A program made the translations under genes and the position numbers. From positions 1 to 64,000 of the forward strand of contig JACCEO010000001.1 in assembly GCA_013416485.1 (NCBI GenBank): a DNA stretch of 64,000 bases, in the 5' to 3' direction. Of this stretch, positions 45,102 through 53,921 are shown piece by piece. This DNA comes from Alcaligenaceae bacterium (GTDB lineage: Bacteria > Pseudomonadota > Gammaproteobacteria > Burkholderiales > Burkholderiaceae_B). The notes under the pieces were generated by a model that ran no database searches, was not told where the DNA came from, and saw nothing but the letters and a program-made list of their open reading frames with translations. Each line of letters begins with the position of its first letter. Positions within the stretch are counted from its first letter, which is position 1.

Positions 45102-46493
45102 ATGCAATCATATCCGTCTTTAGAGCTTCGTCAGGGCCAATATTTGGCGCTGACCCCGCAGCTGCAGCAGTCGTTACGATTTCTGCAGCTGTCGACGTAC
45201 GAGCTGAACCAGGAAATCGCCCTGGCTCTGCAGGATAACCCTCTGCTCGAACGTGAACCAGAGTATGACACTGATGCCGGCGTAGCGGAAGTCCAGGACG
45301 TAGTTGTTGCCCGTGATGATTGGATGAGCACGGGTGCTACGCGTGGAGCAACCAGTGGTAATGACGCTGGTGAGATGCCAGAAAGCGCGGAGCTAGAAAC
45401 CTTATCCCAGCATTTACTGCGACAGCTGTCTGCGACGCGGTTGGGGCACAAAGACCGTGCGTTGGTAAGCTTGCTGATCGATGAGTTGGATGAGCATGGG
45501 TATCTGCTTACACCTTTGGCTGAAATTGCAGACTGCTTACCGCCCGAAGCCGATGTGCAGCCTATCGAGCTGCAAGCGGCATTAAACCTGTTGCAATCAT
45601 TTGATCCGCCAGGTGTAGGGGCGGTGTCTTTGGCCGACTGCCTACAACTGCAGCTGCGTTTGCTTGAACATACCGATGCGCTTGTATTGGCGTGTGCGCA
45701 GGCCATTGCCAGCCGGCATCTGGATCTGTTGGCTACCGGCAACATGAACCGTTTACGTGACGCCTTGGGGTGCGACGCTGCGATTTTGCAAGCAGCACAT
45801 GGCGTGTTATTGGGGTTAGAGCCGCGCCCAGGTCGCCCTTGGGCGACGGCTGTTGCCGATTACGTGGTGCCTGAAGTGTTAATAAGTAAACAGCAGAAGG
45901 GGTGGCAAGTTAGCATCAACCCTATGGTATTGCCGCGTTTACGGGTGAATCACGACTACGAAAGTATGTTGGCAATGGCACCTGCCGTACCGGCCATGCA
46001 TGAGCAATTGCAACAGGCCAAGGGCTTGATACGTAATGTGCATCAGCGTTATCTAACCCTAGCACGCGTTGCTCAGGCCATTGTGAATCATCAACAGGAT
46101 TTTTTTGAGCTAGGCCCTGTCGCTATGCGACCGTTGTTGTTGCGTGATATTGCACTGACCCTGGACATGCATGAGTCCACAGTGTCGCGTGCGACTCGAC
46201 AGAAGTACGCACAAACCCCCTGGGGGGTGATAGAGCTTAAACAGCTGTTTGGGGCAGCGTTGCAGACCCAGGATGGGGCATCTACATCGGCGACGGCGAT
46301 ACAGGCGCAGATACGGGAGCTAATTCAGCAGGAGCCGGAAAAGAAGCCATTATCTGACAGCGCGATTACTGAGCGTTTGGCTCAGCAGGGGATAGCCATT
46401 GCCAGACGCACTGTGGCGAAATATCGCGAAGATGTGGGTATCCCATCCGCTATGCAGCGCCGTGCGCGGGCTGCCGCGCAAAGCACGGAATAG
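45102..46493 (+). CDS. rpoN: RNA polymerase sigma-54 factor
   Basis: Alternative sigma factor for -24/-12 promoters that need enhancer-binding AAA+ activators. I chose ATG 45102 (MQSYPSLELRQGQYLALTPQ), which gives the Gln/Leu-rich activator-interacting Region I starting LQQSLRFLQLSTYELNQEI; the frame to 45063 is an extension overlapping the next gene. 463 residues, normal size. An acidic Region II is followed by the core-binding domain and a C-terminal helix-turn-helix with the RpoN box ARRTVAKYRE (about residues 437-446), which reads the -24 element. Its usual partners lptB and hpf do not flank it here. Confidence 0.95.
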   Translation: MQSYPSLELRQGQYLALTPQLQQSLRFLQLSTYELNQEIALALQDNPLLEREPEYDTDAGVAEVQDVVVARDDWMSTGATRGATSGNDAGEMPESAELETLSQHLLRQLSATRLGHKDRALVSLLIDELDEHGYLLTPLAEIADCLPPEADVQPIELQAALNLLQSFDPPGVGAVSLADCLQLQLRLLEHTDALVLACAQAIASRHLDLLATGNMNRLRDALGCDAAILQAAHGVLLGLEPRPGRPWATAVADYVVPEVLISKQQKGWQVSINPMVLPRLRVNHDYESMLAMAPAVPAMHEQLQQAKGLIRNVHQRYLTLARVAQAIVNHQQDFFELGPVAMRPLLLRDIALTLDMHESTVSRATRQKYAQTPWGVIELKQLFGAALQTQDGASTSATAIQAQIRELIQQEPEKKPLSDSAITERLAQQGIAIARRTVAKYREDVGIPSAMQRRARAAAQSTE

Positions 46494-46496
46494 GTT

Positions 46497-47129
46497 TTAG
46501 AAGCTTTTGGCAGGGCAGTTGGCAACACGACCCCAGGCGTTGTTGGGTTCGCAATAACGATTGCGCGCTGCCCAAGCACAGCTAGGTCGGTCAAAGAAGC
46601 CCAGTGCAGTACACGCTTGCAGCTCTTGGCTTAAATTGTTTTGCCAGTTTTGTTGACCACCGTTAGCTTGCGAGCTGGGTGCAGGGATAGGCACAGGTGG
46701 TGTCATTCCAATGGGGTTATTGAAGTCAGCAGCAGATAGCCCCAAATCCCCCACATCGGCAATACCCTGAAAGTCAGTATTACCTGAGGCGGAAATTTGT
46801 ATGGCTTCGTCCATGGTGATAGGGGTCGTAGCCAAGGCAATACCGGCATCTTCTGTGGTTTCGGATAGTGCTTGTTCGGGGATATGCCAGGCAATATCGG
46901 TGACAGGTTGAGGCACTCCCAGCGTACCATTGATCAATGGCTGTGGTGGCTGAGCCATAAATGGTCGGCCATCTGCGTCCAGGACAGGGACATCAGTAAT
47001 GTCAGTGGTATCGAGCGGGGCCTCGGAAACAGGGCCATGAGCCACTAGCCATTCGCCCAGGCGAACACCGCCCCACGCAGATGCGCCAGCGGCTATCAAC
47101 AAGAGTACAAACAGAAAACGCCAGGACAA
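46497..47129 (-). CDS. Hypothetical membrane-anchored or secreted protein with C-terminal Cys motif
   Basis: Not recognised by name. 210 residues: an N-terminal signal anchor (MSWRFLFVLLLIAAGASAWG), a long Pro/Ala/acidic low-complexity region that should be periplasmic, and a C-terminal ~40-residue module with four Cys (QACTALGFFDRPSCAWAARN, then CEPNNAWGRVANCP). This Cys module resembles C-terminal tails on various Burkholderiales envelope proteins. Translation starts at TTG 47129 with AGGA about 6 bases upstream. Convergent with rpoN, only 3 bases between stops. Confidence 0.7.
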   Translation of the reverse strand: MSWRFLFVLLLIAAGASAWGGVRLGEWLVAHGPVSEAPLDTTDITDVPVLDADGRPFMAQPPQPLINGTLGVPQPVTDIAWHIPEQALSETTEDAGIALATTPITMDEAIQISASGNTDFQGIADVGDLGLSAADFNNPIGMTPPVPIPAPSSQANGGQQNWQNNLSQELQACTALGFFDRPSCAWAARNRYCEPNNAWGRVANCPAKSF

Positions 47130-47223
47130 TTTTAATCCTTAGTCTGGAAAAGCAGGGCTAGTATAAACCGGTGTGCGCTGCATGAGGATTCCAGACGTAA
47201 GCATTTCAGACGGAAATGAGGCA

Positions 47224-48822
47224 CTAGTTAAAGACTTGGCCTGCATGTTCGCGCATGGCATGGAAGCGAATGTCTGGGTACAGCTCTTGGGCAACCCGTA
47301 ATTGAGCCGGTGAGCTAGCTAAGAAAGCCACCGCATCCACGACATCGTAGGCGATGTTGGCGGCGTTAGCATTCATGAACTTGCGCAAGGCTTTGGGGTC
47401 ATCGGACGTAATCCAGCGGGCCATGTTGTAGCGTGACGGCATGAGCCTGGCATCTACCCCATATTCCGTTTTCAGGCGGTGTGCCACCACCTCGAACTGC
47501 AATTGGCCAACCGCGCCTAATAGCAACGTGCCGCCCGCAGCCTCGGGACGGAAAACCTGAATGGCGCCTTCTTCGCCTAATTGCGTCAATCCTGTACGCA
47601 ATTGTTTGGTACGTAAGGGGTCTTTGACTTCCACTCCTTGGAATAATTCAGGGGCAAAAAACGGCAAACCAGTGAATTGTAAGGTTTCGCCTTCGGTCAG
47701 TACGTCGCCCAGCTGCAGAATGCCGTGGTTGGGGATACCAATAATATCGCCAGCATAGGCTTGGTCTAGCAATTCGCGCCGTTGCGATAAAAAGGACACT
47801 ACGTTATTGGGACGGATTTCTTTCCCAGTACGCGATACTTTCAGACGCATGCCGCGGTCAAAACGTCCCGAGCTGACGCGCACAAAGGCGACACGGTCAC
47901 GGTGCATGGGGTCCATATTGGCTTGTATCTTGAACACGACACCGCTGAACTTGGGTTCGTCGGGTTGTACGTCGCGCTCGATGGCAGTACGTGGGCCTGG
48001 TGGGGGAGCCAAATCCACTAGGGCATCCAGTACTTCTTGAACACCGAAATTATTAATGGCCGAGCCAAAGAATAACGGAGTTTGTTTGCCGGCTAAAAAT
48101 GCAGCCTGATCAAAATCGGGCGAGGCGGCATTGATCAGTTCGATTTCTTCATGTGCCTTAACAAAGTGCTCGCCGAAGCGTTCGGCAATCACAGGGTTGT
48201 TCAGGCCAGGGATGAATTCATCGTCCTGATCACGTCGCTCTTGTCCAGATTTGAACACTCGCATACGGTCACGACGTATGTCAAAAACGCCGCCAAACGA
48301 CCTAGCCATACCCACTGGCCATGAGAACGGGATTACGTCCATGCCCAAGTGGGATTCGATTTCGGACAGTAAATTCAAAGGCTCTTGGACCTCGCGGTCC
48401 AGCTTGTTGACGAAAGTAATGATGGGCGTATTACGCGCCCTACACACTTGCAGCAAACGTATTGTTTGCGGCTCTACACCGTTGGCAGCGTCTATCACCA
48501 TAAGCGCTGCATCCACGGCGGTCAGCACCCTATAGGTGTCTTCCGAGAAGTCCTGGTGTCCAGGGGTGTCCAACAGATTGATGACGCAGTCGCGGTATTC
48601 CATTTGCATGACTGACGATGCAACAGAAATACCACGTTGTTTCTCGATTTCCATCCAGTCCGACGAAGCATGGCGGTTAGTTTTACGCGCTTTGACGCTA
48701 CCCGCTATTTGAATAGCGCCTGCGAATAGCAGTAGCTTTTCAGTGAGTGTAGTCTTGCCCGCGTCGGGGTGAGAAATGATGGCAAATGTGCGTCGTCTTG
48801 CGACTTCCTTGGTGAGGCTCAT
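47224..48822 (-). CDS. prfC: Peptide chain release factor 3
   Basis: GTPase that recycles RF1/RF2 from the ribosome after termination. 532 residues, normal size. GTP-binding motifs: ISHPDAGKTTLTEKLL (G1, residues about 16-31), the switch stretch with RGISVASSVMQMEY, DTPGHQDFSEDTYR (G3), and VNKLDRE (G4 NKxD). The RF3-specific domains II and III follow, with LLLGAVGQLQFEVVAHRLKT EYG near the C-terminus. It lies 30 bases from rhlE and on the same strand, but without a shared ribosome-site link; the ATG has no strong Shine-Dalgarno sequence. Confidence 0.96.
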   Translation of the reverse strand: MSLTKEVARRRTFAIISHPDAGKTTLTEKLLLFAGAIQIAGSVKARKTNRHASSDWMEIEKQRGISVASSVMQMEYRDCVINLLDTPGHQDFSEDTYRVLTAVDAALMVIDAANGVEPQTIRLLQVCRARNTPIITFVNKLDREVQEPLNLLSEIESHLGMDVIPFSWPVGMARSFGGVFDIRRDRMRVFKSGQERRDQDDEFIPGLNNPVIAERFGEHFVKAHEEIELINAASPDFDQAAFLAGKQTPLFFGSAINNFGVQEVLDALVDLAPPPGPRTAIERDVQPDEPKFSGVVFKIQANMDPMHRDRVAFVRVSSGRFDRGMRLKVSRTGKEIRPNNVVSFLSQRRELLDQAYAGDIIGIPNHGILQLGDVLTEGETLQFTGLPFFAPELFQGVEVKDPLRTKQLRTGLTQLGEEGAIQVFRPEAAGGTLLLGAVGQLQFEVVAHRLKTEYGVDARLMPSRYNMARWITSDDPKALRKFMNANAANIAYDVVDAVAFLASSPAQLRVAQELYPDIRFHAMREHAGQVFN

Positions 48823-48852
48823 AGTCTGATATCAAGTGTGTGGCGGCAGGTA

Positions 48853-50232
48853 TTACTTCCCGAGGAGCGCGGCGCGAGGTGCTGCCGTGCTACGTGCTGG
48901 GCTGGAACTGGCGTTGCGGCTGCGGTTTTGACCGCCAGGATGGGCGGGGCGTTGACCACCAGGAGTGCGTCGGCCTTCGCCTGCACGGTTAGCAGGTCTA
49001 GCGCCAGCGCTTTTGCGTGGTGCGTTATTGCGGCGTGGACGGTCGTCGTTCTGACGGTTGTGTGCGGGTTCAGCAGTAACCATGTCGGGCGACCAGCCTT
49101 CTATAGTGATGCGCTCTATAGGGCGTTTGATCAGTTTTTCGATCGCATTCAATAGTTTGACTTCGGTCTTGTCCACTAACGACATGGCTGAGCCTTCAGC
49201 ACCAGCGCGTCCGGTACGGCCTATACGGTGTACGTAGTCTTCAGGAACGTTGGGCAGTTCGAAGTTGACTACGTTGGGTAGTTGGTCGATATCTAAGCCT
49301 CGGGCAGCAATATCTGTGGCGACCAGTACGGCTACTTGGCCATCTTTAAAGCCAGCCAGGGCACGAGTGCGAGCTGCTTGGCTTTTGTTGCCGTGTATGG
49401 CTGCGGCGGACAGGCCGTCTTTCGTGAGCTTTTCAGCGAGGCGGTTGGCGCCGTGTTTGGTACGGGTGAAAACCAACACTTGATGCCAGCCACTTTCGCG
49501 AATAATGTAGCTAAGCAGGTCGCGTTTATGTGCTTGCTCGGTAAGCACCATGCTTTGGCTGACTAATTCAGATGCCGTATTGCGACGTGCTACAGACACT
49601 TCGATGGGGTCGTTTAGCACACCTTTGGATAACTGACGGATTTCATCTGAAAACGTCGCCGAGAACAACAAGTTCTGACGTGTTTTAGGCAACAAGGTCA
49701 AAATACGGCGAATGTCACGGATGAAACCCATGTCCAGCATGCGGTCGGCTTCGTCCAGCACCAGAATTTCTACGGCGGACAGGTCCAGGGTTTTTTGTTG
49801 CGCATGATCCAATAGGCGACCAGGCGTCGCAACCAGCACGTCCAGAGGTTTGCGTAAGGCGTTGATCTGAGGGTTGATGTTGACACCCCCAAACATAACC
49901 ATAGAGCGTATTGCGGTGTGTTGGCTGTACAGGCGTACGGATTCCTCAACCTGAGCGGTCAGTTCACGCGTAGGGGTTAGGATTAGGACGCGTGGCTGAC
50001 CAGGTTTACGGTTGGCCAGTGGCTTTTGTAGCAAACGATGCAAAATGGGCAGGGTGAAACCTGCCGTTTTACCCGTACCGGTTTGGGCAGCGCCCAGCAG
50101 ATCACCGCCTGTTAGGACGTGAGGTATGGCTTGTGCTTGTATGGGTGTAGGGTGTTCGTAGCCTGCGTCGGTAATAGCACGCAAAAGGGGTTCTGCCAGA
50201 CCTAGGTCGGCAAATGTAATTTGGGTATTCAA
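48853..50232 (-). CDS. rhlE: DEAD-box RNA helicase RhlE
   Basis: ATP-dependent RNA helicase acting in ribosome assembly and RNA turnover. 459 residues from TTG 50232 ([20 protein letters not shown]), with GGAG 6 bases upstream; the open frame to 50367 lacks family sequence. Motifs in order: Q motif ([10 protein letters not shown]), I AQTGTGKT, Ia [20 protein letters not shown], then [18 protein letters not shown] (VI). The C-terminus is an Arg/Gly/Pro-rich basic tail ([20 protein letters not shown] and onward), typical of RhlE and likely RNA-binding. The 250-base region to lemA holds its leader and promoter. Confidence 0.94.
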   Translation of the reverse strand: MNTQITFADLGLAEPLLRAITDAGYEHPTPIQAQAIPHVLTGGDLLGAAQTGTGKTAGFTLPILHRLLQKPLANRKPGQPRVLILTPTRELTAQVEESVRLYSQHTAIRSMVMFGGVNINPQINALRKPLDVLVATPGRLLDHAQQKTLDLSAVEILVLDEADRMLDMGFIRDIRRILTLLPKTRQNLLFSATFSDEIRQLSKGVLNDPIEVSVARRNTASELVSQSMVLTEQAHKRDLLSYIIRESGWHQVLVFTRTKHGANRLAEKLTKDGLSAAAIHGNKSQAARTRALAGFKDGQVAVLVATDIAARGLDIDQLPNVVNFELPNVPEDYVHRIGRTGRAGAEGSAMSLVDKTEVKLLNAIEKLIKRPIERITIEGWSPDMVTAEPAHNRQNDDRPRRNNAPRKSAGARPANRAGEGRRTPGGQRPAHPGGQNRSRNASSSPARSTAAPRAALLGK

Positions 50233-50482
50233 GAAAAACTCCAGCGACAGCCTATCGCTCGAGTTGAGGGATACCAATCCAGGCAGACGATAAAGAAGTT
50301 GAGGGCGGATATGCCCAGCGCATAGCGAAGAAATCGCGAGCAGACCGCGTGTTGATTGGTACGACACGCAATCTGCGATTATAACGCAGCCTGACGATTT
50401 ACTGGGAATTAATTCCAGACGCTCATTAAGACCTTACAAACTGCGATAATCAAGGCTGTTATTGCTTTGGACATATGACCCG
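50233..50482. promoter_or_regulatory. rhlE leader / rhlE-lemA divergent promoter region
   Basis: This 250-base spacer separates the divergent rhlE and lemA genes. It holds the GGAG ribosome site of rhlE (50238-50241 on the minus strand) and should carry promoters for both. RhlE-type helicase genes often have long regulated leaders. No clear palindrome, hairpin or riboswitch stood out. Confidence 0.35.
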
Positions 50483-51079
50483 ATGAAACGATTACTGCTG
50501 ATGTTGATACTGCCTTTGTTTTTGGCAGGTTGTGGATATAACGATATCCAGCGTCTGGATGAACAGGTGAAAACCGCATGGTCACAGACCTTGAATCAGT
50601 ACGAGCGCCGTGCTGAGCTGGTGCCTAAACTGGTTAGTTCGGTTAATGCTTATATGGTCAACGAACGTGCCGTCCTGACCCAGGTGACGGAAGCGCGGGC
50701 CAAAGTGGGTAGCTTACAAATTAACGTAAACGACATAGACAACCCTGCGGTCATGGAACGCTTTAACCAAGCGCAGGGCGAGCTGTCATCGGCCTTATCA
50801 CGTTTGATTGCGGTGTCGGAAAACTATCCGCAATTGAAAAGTGATGGCTTGTTCCGCGACCTGATGAATCAACTGGAAGGCACGGAAAATCGCATTGCCA
50901 CTGAACGTGGGCGTTATGTGCAAGCGGTGCAAGACTACAACCTGATAGTGCGCCAGTTTCCTACGCTGATCACCGCCAAGATCTTTGGTTATAAAACCAT
51001 GGAAAACTATGGAGTGTCTAAACAAGATCAAATCACCAAAGACCCTGAAGTGCAGTTCAGCATTCCGGAATTGAAATAA
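50483..51079 (+). CDS. lemA: LemA-family lipoprotein
   Basis: Small helical-bundle protein anchored to a membrane by lipid. 198 residues from ATG 50483 (MKRLLLMLILPLFLAGCGYN); the lipobox LAGC gives the lipidated Cys17. The body has long amphipathic helices with RRAELVPKLVSSVNAYMVNE and LKSDGLFRDLMNQLEGTENR, the family core, and FPTLITAKIFGYKTMENYGV near the end. LemA proteins commonly precede TPM-domain genes in envelope-stress or membrane-quality operons, as here (23-base gap). The precise role is not established. The frame to 50462 is an N-terminal extension. Confidence 0.93.
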   Translation: MKRLLLMLILPLFLAGCGYNDIQRLDEQVKTAWSQTLNQYERRAELVPKLVSSVNAYMVNERAVLTQVTEARAKVGSLQINVNDIDNPAVMERFNQAQGELSSALSRLIAVSENYPQLKSDGLFRDLMNQLEGTENRIATERGRYVQAVQDYNLIVRQFPTLITAKIFGYKTMENYGVSKQDQITKDPEVQFSIPELK

Positions 51080-51102
51080 CAGCCAGCAATAATGGAGTGC
51101 GC

Positions 51103-52011
51103 ATGCTAACTATCCCCTTGATGCCTCGCGTTTATCTACTGCTCAAGACGGTGTATGGCCTATTCGCTGTAGTCTTGTTGGCGCTTAGTGTGTCAGTGGT
51201 TCAGGCGGCTCCAGTCCCCATACCGGCCTTTACCGGGTGGGTGGTGGATCAGACCAATACGCTGGACGCTAATACCAAAGCCGCTCTTGAGCAGCGTTTG
51301 GCAGCTCTGGAAAAAACCAAAGGGGCACAGGTGGCTGTTTTGGTGGTGCCCACTACAGGGGAAGACTCCATAGATAGCTACGCGGTCCGGGCATTTGAAC
51401 AGTGGCGTTTAGGGCGCAAATCGGTAGACGATGGCATTTTGTTGGTTATTGCCAAAGACGATAGGAAACTGCGGATAGAAACCGGTTATGGCCTAGAGGG
51501 CGCTGTGACCGATTTGCTTGCGGGACGCATTATCCGCGAGCAGATCACACCGCGCTTTCGTGCTGATGACTACGCTGGAGGCATAGTGGCCGGCGTGGAT
51601 AGCTTAGTGACCTTGGTGAATGGCGAGGACTTGCCCCCGCCTGTGGCCAAAACTCAAAGCGCGGAAGACGATGAACGGCCGTGGTTCATGCTGCTGCCTT
51701 TGCTGTTTATCGCCTTGTTTTTACCAATAGGCAGCTCATCTTTATTTGTGGGTGTGTTCGCTGCAATTGCTTTTGGCAGTGTGCTCATAGGTATCTTGAT
51801 GGCGGTTGCTGCGTTAATCCTGAGCGTAATTGGCAAGGTGTTGGGTGTGGGTGGCAAGGGTAATTCCGGTCGAGCTTCGCGCCGGGGGGGCGCTGTAGGG
51901 GGCCTGGGTGGTTTTGGAGGTGGTGGTGGCGGCTTTGGCGGCGGCGGTGGTGGTTTTGGTGGTGGAGGCGGTGGGAGCAGCGGTGGCGGTGGGGCTTCTG
52001 GGGGTTGGTAG
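51103..52011 (+). CDS. TPM-domain membrane protein (YgcG family) with Gly-rich tail
   Basis: 302-residue secreted/membrane protein. Signal peptide around residues 10-36 (ALSVSVVQAAPVP); TPM domain (about 40-175, PAFTGWVVDQTNTLDANTKA, then LGRKSVDDGILLVIAKDDRK and IETGYGLEGAVTDLL); two hydrophobic segments (about 195-225, MLLPLLFIALFLPIGSSSLF and onward); and a C-terminal Gly/Ser repeat tail rich in GGGGGFGG. TPM domains occur in envelope proteins and plant thylakoid proteins, with phosphatase activity reported for some. I chose ATG 51103 with GGAG 5 bases upstream over GTG 51097. Between lemA and the next TPM gene; probable operon. Confidence 0.9.
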   Translation: MLTIPLMPRVYLLLKTVYGLFAVVLLALSVSVVQAAPVPIPAFTGWVVDQTNTLDANTKAALEQRLAALEKTKGAQVAVLVVPTTGEDSIDSYAVRAFEQWRLGRKSVDDGILLVIAKDDRKLRIETGYGLEGAVTDLLAGRIIREQITPRFRADDYAGGIVAGVDSLVTLVNGEDLPPPVAKTQSAEDDERPWFMLLPLLFIALFLPIGSSSLFVGVFAAIAFGSVLIGILMAVAALILSVIGKVLGVGGKGNSGRASRRGGAVGGLGGFGGGGGGFGGGGGGFGGGGGGSSGGGGASGGW

Positions 52012-52046
52012 ACGGATCATATGATGAACACATTAAGGAGCCTGGC

Positions 52047-52553
52047 TTGAAATCAAGCAAGCAACGTTGGCAAGCCCTAACTGGTTGGGATCGTGTAAGC
52101 GGACAGTGGCTGCGTCGTAAGCATTTCACCGCTCAAGCACTGGCGCGTATCGCAGCGCACATCTCCAGTAGTGAGCTGCGCCATACCGGTGAACTGATGG
52201 TGGCAGTTGAAGGGGCCTCCCCAACTCACGAACACGACAGCCATAGACGTGCCCTGGAAGTTTTCGGGCGTTTACGCACTTGGGATACGCCCTTAAATAC
52301 TGGCGTGTTGTTGTATCTTGCTTTGGACAAACGCAGCATACAAATCATTGCCGATCGTGGTGTTGCCGCTCATGATAGTGTCTGGGCCGATGTCTGCAGC
52401 CAGCTACAAACTCACTTTCAGCAAGGTGAGTTCATCGACGGAGTGTTGGCTGCCATAGACGCCATAGAAAGCGTGTTACTTGTTAGCTGTCCACCTTTGC
52501 CAGACGGACAAGCGGGCCATAATGACTTACCCGATGCGCCGGTTCTGTTGTAG
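52047..52553 (+). CDS. Short TPM-domain protein
   Basis: A 168-residue protein whose middle (GELMVAVEGASPTHEHDSHR, then RALEVFGRLRTWDTPLNTGV and LLYLALDKRSIQIIADRGVA) matches the TPM fold without a signal peptide or membrane segment. It therefore looks cytoplasmic or membrane-associated, paired with the long TPM protein. Start TTG 52047, with AGGAG 6 bases upstream; the open frame to 52005 overlaps the previous gene. Its last 27 bases overlap the 3' end of the DUF3482 gene on the opposite strand. Third gene of the lemA operon. Confidence 0.85.
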   Translation: MKSSKQRWQALTGWDRVSGQWLRRKHFTAQALARIAAHISSSELRHTGELMVAVEGASPTHEHDSHRRALEVFGRLRTWDTPLNTGVLLYLALDKRSIQIIADRGVAAHDSVWADVCSQLQTHFQQGEFIDGVLAAIDAIESVLLVSCPPLPDGQAGHNDLPDAPVLL

Positions 52554-53921
52554 TTCGGCCGCCAGTTGGCTAACGGCTTGTTCGCGGCGGGTGTCGCTGT
52601 TGAACTGATCTGACAAACTGGACCATTCTGGGTGGGCGCGCGCATCGGTCAGTGTTAACGGCAGCTTGTCTTTTTTCAAGTCCAGTGGTGTTTGATCAGC
52701 TGTTAAAACGATGGGGCGCTGGGCCGCATGGCCGCGTTGTTCCAAGGCACGCACTAGTTGCAGTTGTCGTATGGCTAACAGCCTAAGCACAGCGTCGTCA
52801 GCACTGATTTCCTGCCAACCGCGCAAGCGACCCATTAAACGCTTGCCCCATTTGTCGGCACCCTGCCATAAGCCGCCAGCGGCAGCACCCAATAAGGTGG
52901 CGGTTCCTAGGCTGATTCCAGCGGTAAACGCATCCAAGGTAGCGCCAGCCATTGCTCCGGCCGCCATGCCTTTGCTGACATGTATGCCCATGTCTTTTAG
53001 TGCCTGGGGATTAAACAAGTCCATACCCCAACGTTCGCCGCTTAAGGGCAAGGTGTGGGCGGGAAAATCGCTAGCCCGAAAGTTGTAACGCTTCAGCAGA
53101 CTACGTACGCAGCGTTGCTCGCGTTCGCGCACGGCGTGGCGTAGGGTCTGGACGCTGATCTGCATGGATTCCGGGTCAGGTTCGGAGCTTAAACGCCAGG
53201 CTGCAGTGTCTATTAGCATATCAGCGATCATGCGCATAGCATCGCGAAAACGTAGTTGGCGCTGCAAGCCCACATTGTGTTTCAAGGTGGCTAGCAGTTC
53301 ACTGTGTTTGTCCGTTAATACGGCCAGCTTGTCATACAGCTGTTCTTCGCCATCTAGGGCTGGGGCTATGGTGTCAAATTCCACCATAGCGTGTAGGCCA
53401 AGGCGAGATAAAGCATCGCGCCAGGCGGGTAATCTATGGTTGGGAGCTTGGGTGAAGTTAAGCACTGGCAATAGTGGACGGCCACAACTGGCTAATAGTT
53501 GTAGTTCATCTTTGTGTTTGCCCAGTACAGGGTCGCGCACATCAACAACGTATAAACCTGCGTCGCAGTCTAGTAGTTTGCGTAAGACTCGGGCTTCTTG
53601 TTCGAAACGGCGCTGGCTTTCTGGGCTGTCCAGCAGGCGACGTATGCGATCAGGCCCATCCATACGCTGCGTGGGTGGGCTGATTTGATCCAGGTAATCC
53701 AGCAACGCCATGCTGTCTTCTAGGCCAGGCGTATCGTAAAGCTGCACCATAGCCTGACCGTCGACCAGTAACTTGGCACCCTCCACGTGTCGGGTGGTGC
53801 CTGGGCTGTCTTGAACCTGCCCAAAGTCGGGGTCACGGGTCAGGGTACGTAATAGCGAGGTCTTACCAGTATTGGTGTGCCCGACGACGGCCAGGCATAA
53901 GGCAGGTTCGGCAGGGTTCAT
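52527..53921 (-). CDS. GTPase/DUF3482 domain protein
   Basis: 464-residue protein with an N-terminal small-GTPase domain and a C-terminal DUF3482 region. The GTPase motifs are GHTNTGKTSLLRTLTRDPDF (G1, about residues 14-33), DTPGLEDS near 63 (G3), and VLNFTQAP in the NKxD position, which is degenerate. The C-terminal part holds a hydrophobic Gly/Ala stretch (GMAAGAMAGATLDAFTAGIS, then LGTATLLGAAAGGLWQG), likely membrane-inserted. GGAG lies 6 bases before the ATG, which overlaps the DUF2868 stop by 4 bases (ATGA), so the pair is translationally coupled. Function unknown. Confidence 0.9.
   Translation of the reverse strand: MNPAEPALCLAVVGHTNTGKTSLLRTLTRDPDFGQVQDSPGTTRHVEGAKLLVDGQAMVQLYDTPGLEDSMALLDYLDQISPPTQRMDGPDRIRRLLDSPESQRRFEQEARVLRKLLDCDAGLYVVDVRDPVLGKHKDELQLLASCGRPLLPVLNFTQAPNHRLPAWRDALSRLGLHAMVEFDTIAPALDGEEQLYDKLAVLTDKHSELLATLKHNVGLQRQLRFRDAMRMIADMLIDTAAWRLSSEPDPESMQISVQTLRHAVREREQRCVRSLLKRYNFRASDFPAHTLPLSGERWGMDLFNPQALKDMGIHVSKGMAAGAMAGATLDAFTAGISLGTATLLGAAAGGLWQGADKWGKRLMGRLRGWQEISADDAVLRLLAIRQLQLVRALEQRGHAAQRPIVLTADQTPLDLKKDKLPLTLTDARAHPEWSSLSDQFNSDTRREQAVSQLAAELQQNRRIG

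Noticed and set aside
51880-52011. CRISPR-like tandem repeats
   Set aside because: The repeats are in frame and encode the Gly-rich tail of the TPM protein; no spacers of even length exist.
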